Assembly: GCF_039535235.1 (NCBI RefSeq) | Contig: NZ_BAAAWU010000001.1 | Location: 5,955,001 to 6,019,000, forward strand | Origin: Streptomyces roseoviridis | GTDB lineage: Bacteria > Actinomycetota > Actinomycetes > Streptomycetales > Streptomycetaceae | Reading direction: 5' to 3' | Length of the DNA stretch: 64,000 nt | Part shown: in pieces, positions 10,478 to 17,993 of the stretch | Position numbering within the stretch: the stretch's first letter is position 1 | How the letters are laid out: every line of letters begins with the position of its first letter | The notes under the pieces: generated by a model | Databases searched by the model: none | What the model was told of the DNA's origin: nothing | What the model saw: the letters and a program-made list of their open reading frames with translations, nothing else | Made by a program: the position numbers and the translations under genes

Positions 10478-10741
10478 ACGTCTCCGCCCTGTCCCTGTCA
10501 CACGGGGGCCCTCGGCTTTTCCGTCCTGTCCTGTCCTGTCGTACAGGGGGCTCTGGCTTCTCCGCCGTGGCCTCGGTGCACGGAGCTTCTGGCTTCTCCG
10601 TCCTGTCTCCGTCGTACAGGGGGCCCCGGCTTCTCGGCCGTGGCCTCGATGCACGGGGCTCCGGCTCCTCCGCCCAGGGGGGCTCCGGTCTCTCCGCCCT
10701 GCCGCTGTCGGTACAGGGGGCTCCGGCTTCTGCGCCGTGCC
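10478..10741. repeat. Degenerate ~37-bp tandem repeat array with two alternating unit types
   Basis: About eight units, starting near 10478, 10514, 10555, 10591, 10628, 10663, 10687 and 10725. Each begins GGCTTCTCCG and ends GGGGCTCC. Two versions of the middle alternate: type A CCTGTC..CGTCGTACAGG and type B CCGTGGCCTCGGTGCACGG. Both middles are short inverted repeats, so the array would form a row of small hairpins. One unit (10663-10686) lacks the middle. The array fills the space between the plus-strand siderophore operon and the minus-strand SCP2 gene. Confidence 0.85.
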
Positions 10742-10808
10742 CCGGCGCGCCTCACACGTACGAACAGCCCGGGACGGCGGCCCGGGCGCACCGGGCAGCC
10801 CCCGCGTC

Positions 10809-11156
10809 CTACAGCAGCGACCGCAGGCGCAGGAGGTCGCGGAAGCCCGCCTCCAGTCCCACGCGGCCGGACGCCCACGACTTGGCGAAGTTCAGCCGGC
10901 CGTCGACCAGGGCCAGCAGGTCGTCGCCGGTCATGCGCAGCCGGATCTGGGCCTTGTCGGCGGGCGGGCCCGGCCGGTGGTCGAGGTCCCCGATGCGGCC
11001 GTCGGCCAGGCGGCCCGTGAACGTCGCGTCGAGGTCGGTGAGGTGGCAGCTGAGGGTGCGGTCGAGCGCGGCGGCACCGCGCACCTCGCCGTCCGCGCGG
11101 GCCAGGTTGTCGGAAAGCCGTGTCAGCGCCTCGCGGCACTCCGTGATCGTCGCCAT
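10809..11156 (-). CDS. SCP2 sterol-binding-like protein
   Basis: 115 residues. The pattern (N-terminal helix with ATITECREALTRL, a central beta sheet, then AQIRLRMTGDDLLALVDGRLNFAKSWASGRV and a closing helix) matches the small SCP2/alkyl-sulfatase C-terminal fold. In that fold, MTGDDLLALVxGxLNxxxAxxSGRV is characteristic. Such proteins bind a hydrophobic ligand; the ligand is unknown. There is no export signal. ATG 11156 is chosen because the similarity begins there; the upstream codons are shadow sequence. It is divergent from the gene at 11198, with 41 nt between starts. Confidence 0.82.
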   Translation of the reverse strand: MATITECREALTRLSDNLARADGEVRGAAALDRTLSCHLTDLDATFTGRLADGRIGDLDHRPGPPADKAQIRLRMTGDDLLALVDGRLNFAKSWASGRVGLEAGFRDLLRLRSLL

Positions 11157-11197
11157 CGGGTCGACCGTACCCCAGGGCCGCGCGGTAGCGTCGGGGC

Positions 11198-11671
11198 ATG
11201 AGCGACGCGCATCGCAACGCCTCCGGGCTCGACCGGGCCGGAGGCGGCACGGCCCCGGGCTCCGACGTGGAAGCCCCGCACCGCACGCCGGGCCCCGGCC
11301 CGCGGCCTGCCCCGGGCGCCGCAGCACCGCAGCCCCCCACGGTCCCGGAAGGCCCCGAGAGCGCCGGCGGGGCCCCGCACCCGGATCCGGTCACCGGGCC
11401 CGCTCACGGCGACGAGGGCCCGCATCCCGAGTCCGCCCCCGTGTCCGCCTCCGCTGCCGAGTCCGCCCCCGGGCCCGCTCCGCTCGGTGTCGTCCGGACC
11501 CCCACCGGGCTGCCCGCCGTCGACGCCCTCCTGGACCGTCTCGGCGATGCCGACCACCTCACGGCGGACGGACACCTCGACGTGTACGAGGATGTACACC
11601 AAGGGCTGCGCGCCGAGCTGACCGCGCTCGACGAGCGGCCCGGACCCCGTCCGTACGACAACAGGAGCTGA
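11198..11671 (+). CDS. Hypothetical protein, proline-rich head, conserved-looking tail
   Basis: 157 residues. Residues 1-100 are Pro/Ala/Gly/Glu-rich and probably disordered. The last 55 (TGLPAVDALLDRLGDADHL ... DVYEDVHQGLRAELTAL) look folded and helical. It lies 7 nt upstream of tlyA and is probably co-transcribed with it and nadK. I do not recognise a family. A short gene of this kind upstream of tlyA is usual in Streptomyces as I remember it. There are no transmembrane segments or signal peptide. Confidence 0.75.
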   Translation: MSDAHRNASGLDRAGGGTAPGSDVEAPHRTPGPGPRPAPGAAAPQPPTVPEGPESAGGAPHPDPVTGPAHGDEGPHPESAPVSASAAESAPGPAPLGVVRTPTGLPAVDALLDRLGDADHLTADGHLDVYEDVHQGLRAELTALDERPGPRPYDNRS

Positions 11672-11678
11672 ACCGAAC

Positions 11679-12494
11679 GTGGCAGGACCGGCACGCCGCC
11701 GTCTCGACGCCGAGCTGGTACGGCGCAAGCTCGCGCGCTCGCGCGAGCACGCCAGCCAGTTGATCGCCGCGGGCCGGGTGACGGTCGGCAAGACCGTCGC
11801 CACCAAGCCCGCCACCCAGGTCGAGACCGCCGCGGCCATCGTCGTCGCCCAGGACGACAGCGACCCCGACTACGTCTCGCGCGGCGGCCACAAGCTGGCC
11901 GGCGCCCTCGCCGCGTTCGTGCCGCAGGGCCTGCGCGTCGAGGGCCGGCGCGCACTCGACGCGGGTGCGTCCACCGGCGGCTTCACCGACGTCCTGCTGC
12001 GCGCCGGCGCCGCCCACGTCGTCGCCGTCGACGTCGGCTACGGGCAGCTCGCCTGGTTGCTGCAGAGCGACGAACGCGTCACCGTCAAGGACCGTACGAA
12101 CGTCCGCGAGATGACCCTCGACTCCATCGACGGCATCCCGGTCGACCTCGTCGTCGGCGACCTGTCCTTCATCCCGCTCGGGCTCGTGCTGCCCGCCCTG
12201 GTGGCCTGCACCGCGCCCGACGCGGACCTGGTCCTCATGGTCAAGCCGCAGTTCGAGGTCGGCAAGGAACGGCTCGGTGCCGGCGGAGTGGTGCGGAGCG
12301 CCGAACTCCGCGCCGACGCCGTGAAGAACGTGGCCCGGCGGGCGGGCGAGCTCGGGCTCGGTGTCGTCGGCGTCACGGCCAGCCCGCTGCCCGGACCGTC
12401 CGGCAACGTCGAGTACTTTCTGTGGCTGCGGGCGGGCGCGCCCGCCCTCGATCCCGCGGAAGTCGACCGCGCCGTGGCGGAAGGACCTCGTTGA
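11679..12494 (+). CDS. tlyA: TlyA family 2'-O-ribose rRNA methyltransferase
   Basis: 271 residues. An N-terminal S4 RNA-binding domain (RRRLDAELVRRKLARSREHASQLIAAGRV) is followed by a FtsJ-type Rossmann methyltransferase: YVSRGGHKLAGAL, SAM motif LDAGASTGGFTDVLL, VDVGYGQLAW, and VGDLSFIPL. The catalytic Lys of VMVKPQFEVGKE is present. Mycobacterial TlyA methylates C1409 of 16S and C1920 of 23S rRNA, and its loss gives capreomycin resistance; the same activity is expected here. The start is GTG 11679, with AGGAG about 11 nt upstream. It overlaps nadK by 4 nt, so the two are translationally coupled. Confidence 0.93.
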   Translation: MAGPARRRLDAELVRRKLARSREHASQLIAAGRVTVGKTVATKPATQVETAAAIVVAQDDSDPDYVSRGGHKLAGALAAFVPQGLRVEGRRALDAGASTGGFTDVLLRAGAAHVVAVDVGYGQLAWLLQSDERVTVKDRTNVREMTLDSIDGIPVDLVVGDLSFIPLGLVLPALVACTAPDADLVLMVKPQFEVGKERLGAGGVVRSAELRADAVKNVARRAGELGLGVVGVTASPLPGPSGNVEYFLWLRAGAPALDPAEVDRAVAEGPR

Positions 12495-13450
12495 GCACTG
12501 GGCCGAGCACGACCACCGAAAGCAGCACGCCCACCGAAGGCGGCACGACCACCGGAGGCGGGCGCACCGTCTTCCTCCTCGCGCACACCGGCCGGCCGGC
12601 CGCCGTGCGCAGCGCCGAACTCGTCGTCCTCGGACTGCTGCGCAGCGGCATCGGGGTGCGCGTCCTGGAGGCGGAGGCGGCCGACCTGCCGCTGCCGCCG
12701 TCCGTCGAGAAGGTGCCGGAGGCATGCTCCGACGCCCTCGACGGCTGCGAACTGCTCGTCGTCCTCGGCGGCGACGGCACCCTGCTGCGCGGCTCCGAGT
12801 TCTCCCGGGCCTCCGGCGTGCCGATGCTCGGCGTCAACCTGGGCCGGGTCGGCTTCCTCGCCGAGGCCGAGCGCGACGACCTCGACAAGGTCGTCGACCG
12901 GGTCGTCACGCGCGCCTACGAGGTCGAGGAGCGGATGACCCTCGACGTGACCGTCTACCAGAACGGCGACGTGCTCCACCGCGACTGGGCACTCAACGAG
13001 GCCGCCGTCCAGAAGGTGTCGCCGGAGCGGATGCTGGAGGTCGTCCTCGCCATCGACGGGCGTCCGGTGACCGGCTTCGGCTGCGACGGCGTGATCTGCG
13101 CGACACCGACCGGGTCGACCGCGTACGCCTTCTCGGCCGGCGGACCGGTCATCTGGCCCGAGGTGGAAGCCCTGCTCATGGTGCCGATCGGGGCGCACGC
13201 GCTGTTCGCCAAGCCGCTGGTCACCACGAAGGACTCCGTCCTCGCCGTCGAGGTCGAGCCGCACACCCCGCACGGGGTGCTGTGGTGCGACGGGCGCCGC
13301 ACGGTGGAGCTTCCGGCCGGGGCCCGGGTGGAGGTGCGGCGCGGCGCGGTGCCGGTCCGTCTCGCCCGGCTGCACCACGCGTCCTTCACCGACCGTCTGG
13401 TGGCGAAGTTCGCGCTGCCGGTCTCGGGCTGGCGCGGGGCGCCCCACTAG
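12491..13450 (+). CDS. nadK: NAD kinase
   Basis: 319 residues. It phosphorylates NAD to NADP. The diagnostic LVVLGGDGTLLR motif lies near residue 90, followed by PMLGVNLGRVGFLAE, LNEAAV, and the NAD-binding CDGVICATPTGSTAYAFSAGGP. The last 120 residues form the beta-sandwich. A TTG start at 12491 is chosen: it overlaps the tlyA stop (TTGA) and has GGAAGGA 5-6 nt upstream. The first 25 residues are a Ser/Thr/Gly tail absent from the core fold. Order tlyA-nadK-recN is a standard actinobacterial cluster. Confidence 0.94.
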   Translation: MSTGPSTTTESSTPTEGGTTTGGGRTVFLLAHTGRPAAVRSAELVVLGLLRSGIGVRVLEAEAADLPLPPSVEKVPEACSDALDGCELLVVLGGDGTLLRGSEFSRASGVPMLGVNLGRVGFLAEAERDDLDKVVDRVVTRAYEVEERMTLDVTVYQNGDVLHRDWALNEAAVQKVSPERMLEVVLAIDGRPVTGFGCDGVICATPTGSTAYAFSAGGPVIWPEVEALLMVPIGAHALFAKPLVTTKDSVLAVEVEPHTPHGVLWCDGRRTVELPAGARVEVRRGAVPVRLARLHHASFTDRLVAKFALPVSGWRGAPH

Positions 13451-13996
13451 CCGGGGCTCCGGGGCCCGACGACCGGGGTTCACGAGTCTCGCCGACGAGC
13501 CTGATCCCTACGAGCCAGGAACCACCGGCCCGGCCGGGCCGCACGGACCAGGCCGGCGAGGCGTGCCCTGCGGGCCGGGCCCTCGGGCCTCACGGACCGG
13601 GCCCGGGTGGGGTCCTGCGAGCCGCTCCACGGACCGGGCCGGCGAGGCGAGCCCTGCGAACCGGGCCCCCGCGACCCGGGCCCCGCGGGCCGGGCCCTCG
13701 GGCCTCACGGCCGGGCCCTCGCGACCCGGGCCTCACGGACCGGGCCCCGCGGGGGTGGGGCCCTGCGCGCCGCTCCACGAGCCGGGCCGGCGAGGCGTGC
13801 CCTGCCAGCCGGGCCCGCGAGCCGGGCCTACGCGCCGCGACCCGCGAACCGGGCGCCTACGCGCCGCGCCCCGCGAGCCGCCCCCACCCACCGCGCTCCA
13901 CGCGCGGGTGACAGGGGACCGCGCCGACCTGCGGATTCGCCCCCGGTCGGCAGGGTCCGTCGCACGGCGGTGCCCGGACCTCGTATGGTCTTCTCC
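13451..13996. repeat. GC-rich spacer with degenerate GGCCGGCGAGGCG repeats
   Basis: About 545 nt between nadK and recN. The module ACGGACCGGGCCGGCGAGGCG followed by (T/A)GCCCTGC occurs near 13545, 13630 and 13780. It is separated by runs of CGGGCCC(T/C)CG(G/C)GCC. Long open frames pass through it on both strands because of the base composition, but they show only Gly/Pro/Ala/Arg repeats and I do not call genes. The last 100 nt hold the recN promoter region, with TATGGT about 8 nt before the GTG. Confidence 0.75.
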
Positions 13997-15727
13997 GTGC
14001 TTGAGGAGATGCGGATACGGTCGCTCGGTGTCATCGACGACGCGGTGGTCGAGCTGTCGCCCGGCTTCACCGCGGTGACGGGTGAGACGGGCGCGGGCAA
14101 GACCATGGTCGTGACCAGCCTCGGGCTGCTGCTCGGCGGGCGCGCCGACCCCGCCCTGGTACGGATCGGGGCGGGCTCGGCCGTCGTCGAGGGCCGCATC
14201 GCGCTGCCCCCGGGCGCGCCGGTGGCCGCGCGGGCCGAGGAGGCGGGCGCGGAGCTCGACGACGGCGCCCTGCTCGTCAGCCGTACCGTCTCCGCCGAAG
14301 GACGCTCCCGCGCCCACCTCGGCGGCCGGTCGGTTCCCGTCGGGCTGCTCGCCGAACTCGCCGACGAGCTGGTCGCCGTCCACGGCCAGACCGACCAGCA
14401 GGGCCTGCTCAAGCCGGCCCGGCAGCGCGGGGCGCTCGACCGGTACGCGGGCGAGGCCGTCGCCGTGCCGCTGGCCGCCTACGGGGAGGCGTACCAGCGG
14501 CTGCGGGCCGTCACCGCCGAGCTGGAGGAGATCACCACCCGGGCCAGGGAACGGGCCCAGGAGGCCGATCTGCTGCGCTTCGGGCTCGGCGAGATCGAGG
14601 CCGTGGAGCCGAGGCCGGGTGAGGACGTCGAACTCGCCGCCGAGGCGGAGCGGCTCGGCCACGCCGAGTCCCTGGCCTCCGCCGCCGCGCTCGCGCACGC
14701 CGCGCTCGCCGGGCAGCCCGAGGACCCCGAGGCCGTCGACGCGACGACCCTCGTCGCGGGCGCGGGCCGCGCGCTGGAAGCCGTACGGGCGCACGACCCG
14801 GCCCTCGCCGCGCTCGCCGACCGCATCGGGGAGATCTCCATCCTCCTCGCCGACGTGGCGGGCGAGCTCGCCGGATACGCCGACGACCTCGACGCCGACC
14901 CGCTGCGGCTCGCCGCCGTCGAGGAGCGGCGCGCCGCGCTCACGCAACTCACCCGGAAGTACGGCGAGGACATCGCCGCCGTCCTCGCCTGGGCCGAGCA
15001 GAGCGCCACCCGGCTCACCGAGCTCGACGGCGACGACGAGCGCATCGGCGAGCTGACCGCCGAACGCGACCGGCTGCGCGACGAGCTGTCGGTCCTGGCC
15101 CAGCGGCTCACCGACGCCCGGACGGAGGCCGCCGACCGCTTCGCCGACGCCGTCACCGCCGAGCTGGCCTCGCTGGCGATGCCGCACGCGCGGGTGTCGT
15201 TCGCGATCCGGCAGACCGAGGACCCCGACGGCGTCGAGGTCGGCGGCCGCCGGGTGGCGTACGGGCCGTCCGGCGCGGACGAGGTCGAACTGCTCCTCGC
15301 CCCGCACCCGGGCGCCCCGCCGAGGCCCATCGCCAAGGGCGCGTCCGGCGGTGAGCTGTCCCGGGTGATGCTCGCGGTCGAGGTCGTCTTCGCCGGTACG
15401 GACCCGGTGCCGACGTACCTCTTCGACGAGGTCGACGCGGGTGTCGGCGGCAAGGCGGCGGTCGAGATCGGCCGGCGGCTCGCCAAGCTCGCCAAGACCG
15501 CGCAGGTCGTCGTCGTGACCCACCTGCCGCAGGTGGCGGCCTTCGCCGACCGCCAGCTGCTCGTCGAGAAGACCAACGACGGCTCGGTCACCCGCTCCGG
15601 CGTGACCGTCCTGGAGGGCGAGGACCGGGTCCGCGAACTCTCCCGGATGCTCGCCGGCCAGGAGGACTCGGAGACCGCCCGGGCGCACGCGGAGGAGCTG
15701 CTGGCGACGGCACGGGCCGACGGCTGA
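13997..15727 (+). CDS. recN: DNA repair protein RecN
   Basis: 576 residues. It is an SMC-like ATPase acting in double-strand-break repair. The N-terminal half ATPase has Walker A TGETGAGKTMV near residue 30 and the LVAVHGQTDQQGLL segment. The middle (about residues 150-390) is a predicted coiled coil rich in Glu/Arg/Ala/Leu. The C-terminal half has the signature GASGGELSRVMLA, Walker B TYLFDEVDAGVGG, and THLPQVAAFAD. GTG 13997 (VLEEMRIRSLG) is chosen because the conserved sequence begins there and a TATGGT -10-like hexamer just upstream suggests leaderless expression; ATG 13985 in frame is an alternative. Confidence 0.93.
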   Translation: MLEEMRIRSLGVIDDAVVELSPGFTAVTGETGAGKTMVVTSLGLLLGGRADPALVRIGAGSAVVEGRIALPPGAPVAARAEEAGAELDDGALLVSRTVSAEGRSRAHLGGRSVPVGLLAELADELVAVHGQTDQQGLLKPARQRGALDRYAGEAVAVPLAAYGEAYQRLRAVTAELEEITTRARERAQEADLLRFGLGEIEAVEPRPGEDVELAAEAERLGHAESLASAAALAHAALAGQPEDPEAVDATTLVAGAGRALEAVRAHDPALAALADRIGEISILLADVAGELAGYADDLDADPLRLAAVEERRAALTQLTRKYGEDIAAVLAWAEQSATRLTELDGDDERIGELTAERDRLRDELSVLAQRLTDARTEAADRFADAVTAELASLAMPHARVSFAIRQTEDPDGVEVGGRRVAYGPSGADEVELLLAPHPGAPPRPIAKGASGGELSRVMLAVEVVFAGTDPVPTYLFDEVDAGVGGKAAVEIGRRLAKLAKTAQVVVVTHLPQVAAFADRQLLVEKTNDGSVTRSGVTVLEGEDRVRELSRMLAGQEDSETARAHAEELLATARADG

Positions 15728-15932
15728 CGTCCGCCGGAGCCGCCGGCCGGGAGCGCACGGTGGAAGGCCCCCGGCCGGCCGGCACAACTCAGCACCACGG
15801 CCGGCCACGGCCGGCGCGGGGCACACTCGGGGCCGGTATCGGGCCGGTCCGGGTCCGGCGGCCGCAGGTGGGCCACCACGCCGTGGCCCGGCCCGGCCCG
15901 GTCGCCCCGGCGACCCGGCGGCGGGCCACGTC
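15728..15932. other. Noncoding spacer after recN
   Basis: Rich in GCCGGCC motifs, with the inverted pair CCGGCCGGCCGG near 15770 and CACGGCCGGCCACGGCCGG near 15798. These can fold and may end recN transcription, but no clean stem with a tail is visible. Confidence 0.45.
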
Positions 15933-16390
15933 CTACGCCCACGCGCACGTCGAGACCTTCTTCTCCACGGAGAAGTGCCTGCCCGTCGCCGAGTCGAGCA
16001 CCATGGGGAACTCCTCCACGAGCTCCGCCCGGACCGCCGACGTGAAGTCGGCGTTCGTCCAGCCGTACAGACCCTTCGGCTCGCGCTGCACGGCCGAGGA
16101 GAACGACCGCGGCTCGCGGCGCGGCGCACCGGATCCGCACGTCGTGGAAGCCGCCGAGCTCGTCGGGCACCACGTGACAGCGCTCGACGTCCTTCCTCCG
16201 GCAGACCAGACACGCGGGCTCGCCCCGGCCCCGGGTGCGCGGTGACGGCCTTGAGCGTCGGTTCGGACCTGCGCTCGGCCGGGTCCATCTCGCGCGGCTT
16301 CAGGGCGAGTCCCGCCGCGTCGTAGCCGTAGTCGCCGCCGTCGTCCGGTGAGCCGATCAACAGCTCCGGCGGCAGGACGTCGCCTCCTCG
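15933..16390 (-). pseudogene. Decayed minus-strand gene with at least two frameshifts
   Basis: Three stretches of non-repetitive, protein-like sequence follow each other on the minus strand in three different frames. Fragment A (about 16390-16235) reads LPPELLIGSPDDGGDYGYD-AAGLALKPREMDPAERRSEP. Fragment B (about 16235-16120) reads EPACLVCRRKDVERCHVVPDEL. Fragment C (about 16110-15933) reads REPKGLYGWTNADFTSAVRAE-LVEEFPMVLDSATGRHFSVEK and ends at a TAG. Together they resemble one small protein with a CxxC...C/H metal-binding-like centre. The family is not recognised. Decay or sequencing indels could both explain it. Confidence 0.55.
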
Positions 16391-16625
16391 GCGTGGCAGC
16401 CGCCGCTGGCGGGTCGTGGGTCCGACCGTCGCGACCAGGACACGGGAGGGCCGCTTCGTTCGCCGTGGCCGAGAGGGCGGTGGGAGCCCGTCGCCCCCAA
16501 GGCGTGCACCGCCGTTCCGTGCGCTCACTCGTGTGGGTGTTTCCCGTCGGTAAGTTGGGGCGTACGACACGACAACGACGTCACTTCGGTGCCGGAACGT
16601 CCGTACGGGCTGGCATCCTTGGCCC

Positions 16626-17717
16626 GTGACACAGCTCCGTACGGTCCAAGTGCTGGGCGGCGGCAGCGCGGGAAGCAGCGCGCACGTCAGATCGCTTGCC
16701 GCGGGGCTCGTGGCAAGGGGCGTGCGGGTGACCGTGTGCGCCCCGCCCGAACTCGGCCGCGCCTACGACTTCGCGGGCGCCGGCGCGCACGTCGTGCCCG
16801 TGCCGCGCCGGGGCGGCCCCGCGGCCGTCGCCGCGCTCCGCAACGCCTGCATCGGCGCGGACGTCGTGCACGCGCACGGACTCGACGCCTCGGTACGGGC
16901 CTCGCTCGCGCTGTCCGGCGGTGCCGCGCCGCGCACCCCGCTCGTCACGACCTGGCACACCCGCAGCGAGCCCGCGGGGGCGCGCGCCGGGCTCGTACGG
17001 CTCCTGGAGCGCAGGACCGTGCGGGCCGCGTCCGTCGTCCTCGCCACGTCCTCCGAACTGGTCGACCGGGCCCGCCGGCGCGGCGCCCGCGACGCCCGGC
17101 TCGCACCCGTGACCGTGCCGGCCTCGCGGGCGCCGGTCTGCCTGCACGACGGCAAGGCGCGGGCGGAACTCGGCGCCGTGGACCGGCCCTTGCTGATGGC
17201 GGTCGGCGCGCTGGAACCCGGACGCGGCTACCGGACGCTGCTGGACGCGGCCCGGGTGTGGCGGGACCTCGATCCGCCGCCGCTGCTGGTGATCGCGGGG
17301 GAGGGGCCCGCACGGGCCGCGCTCCAGCGGCGCATCGAGGCGGAGGGGCTCGCGGTGCGGCTCATCGGGCGCCGGGACGACGTGGCGGAACTGCTCGCCG
17401 CGGCGGACGTCGCCGTCCTCCCCTCGCGCTGGGAGGCCCGCTCCCTGCTCGCCCAGGAGGCCCTGCGGCTCGGCGTGCCGCTCGTCGCGACGGCGGTGGG
17501 CGGCGTGCCCGAACTCGTCGGCCACGCGGCGGAACTCGTCCCGTACGGGGACGCGGGCGCGCTCGCGGACGCGGTGCGGGGCCTGCTGGCCGACGCCGAC
17601 CGCCGCATGGACCTGGCGGCGGCGGGCCGGGTGCAGGCGGGGACCTGGCCGACGGAGGACGAGACCGTCGCCCACGTGCTGAGCGTGTACGACGAGCTGA
17701 CCGACCGCCGCCGCTGA
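16626..17717 (+). CDS. GT4-type glycosyltransferase
   Basis: 363 residues in two Rossmann domains (GT-B fold). The N-terminal domain begins VQVLGGGSAGSSAHVRSLAAGL, typical of nucleotide-sugar glycosyltransferases that act on lipid or cell-envelope acceptors, and contains DVVHAHGLDASV. The C-terminal donor domain has LMAVGALEPGRGYRTLLDAA, LVIAGEGPARAAL, and the E-x7-E-like PSRWEARSLLAQEALRLGVPLVAT. There is no membrane anchor. The GTG start at 16626 has no clear Shine-Dalgarno. It stands alone downstream of recN. Donor and acceptor cannot be told from sequence. Confidence 0.88.
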   Translation: MTQLRTVQVLGGGSAGSSAHVRSLAAGLVARGVRVTVCAPPELGRAYDFAGAGAHVVPVPRRGGPAAVAALRNACIGADVVHAHGLDASVRASLALSGGAAPRTPLVTTWHTRSEPAGARAGLVRLLERRTVRAASVVLATSSELVDRARRRGARDARLAPVTVPASRAPVCLHDGKARAELGAVDRPLLMAVGALEPGRGYRTLLDAARVWRDLDPPPLLVIAGEGPARAALQRRIEAEGLAVRLIGRRDDVAELLAAADVAVLPSRWEARSLLAQEALRLGVPLVATAVGGVPELVGHAAELVPYGDAGALADAVRGLLADADRRMDLAAAGRVQAGTWPTEDETVAHVLSVYDELTDRRR

Positions 17718-17993
17718 CCCGGTGGGGTCATGGGTCCCCCCTCCGCCCTGCCCCCCGAACCCCCGACGGGACCGGGGCCGCGCCCCGCCTTGCCCCCGAG
17801 AACCGCCGACGGGACCGGGGCCGCGCCGCCCTCCGCGCGACCCTCGCCGACGCCGCCCTTCGGCAGCGCCGTCCCCACGCGCTCCGCCCCCCCCCGGCCC
17901 GGGAACCGCCCCCGCACCCCGGCCCGGGAACCGCCCCCGCACCCCGGCCCCGGAACCGCCCCCGCCCCCCGGCCGAGGCGCCGGTCCCGGCAC
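17718..17993. repeat. Spacer with two short tandem repeat families
   Basis: A ~42-bp unit containing GACGGGACCGGGGCCGCGCC occurs twice (about 17745-17783 and 17787-17827). A 25-bp unit CGGCCCGGGAACCGCCCCCG plus CACCC occurs three times in tandem (about 17895-17969), the last slightly changed. The spacer separates two convergent genes. No gene or clean terminator is seen. Confidence 0.85.

Noticed and set aside
10478..10741. CRISPR array
   Set aside because: Repeat units are contiguous and degenerate, with no unique spacers and no cas genes nearby.
13607..13980. N-terminal extension of RecN or a separate Gly/Arg/Pro-rich protein
   Set aside because: The sequence is a GC repeat with open frames on both strands; RecN homology begins at VLEEMRIRSLG.
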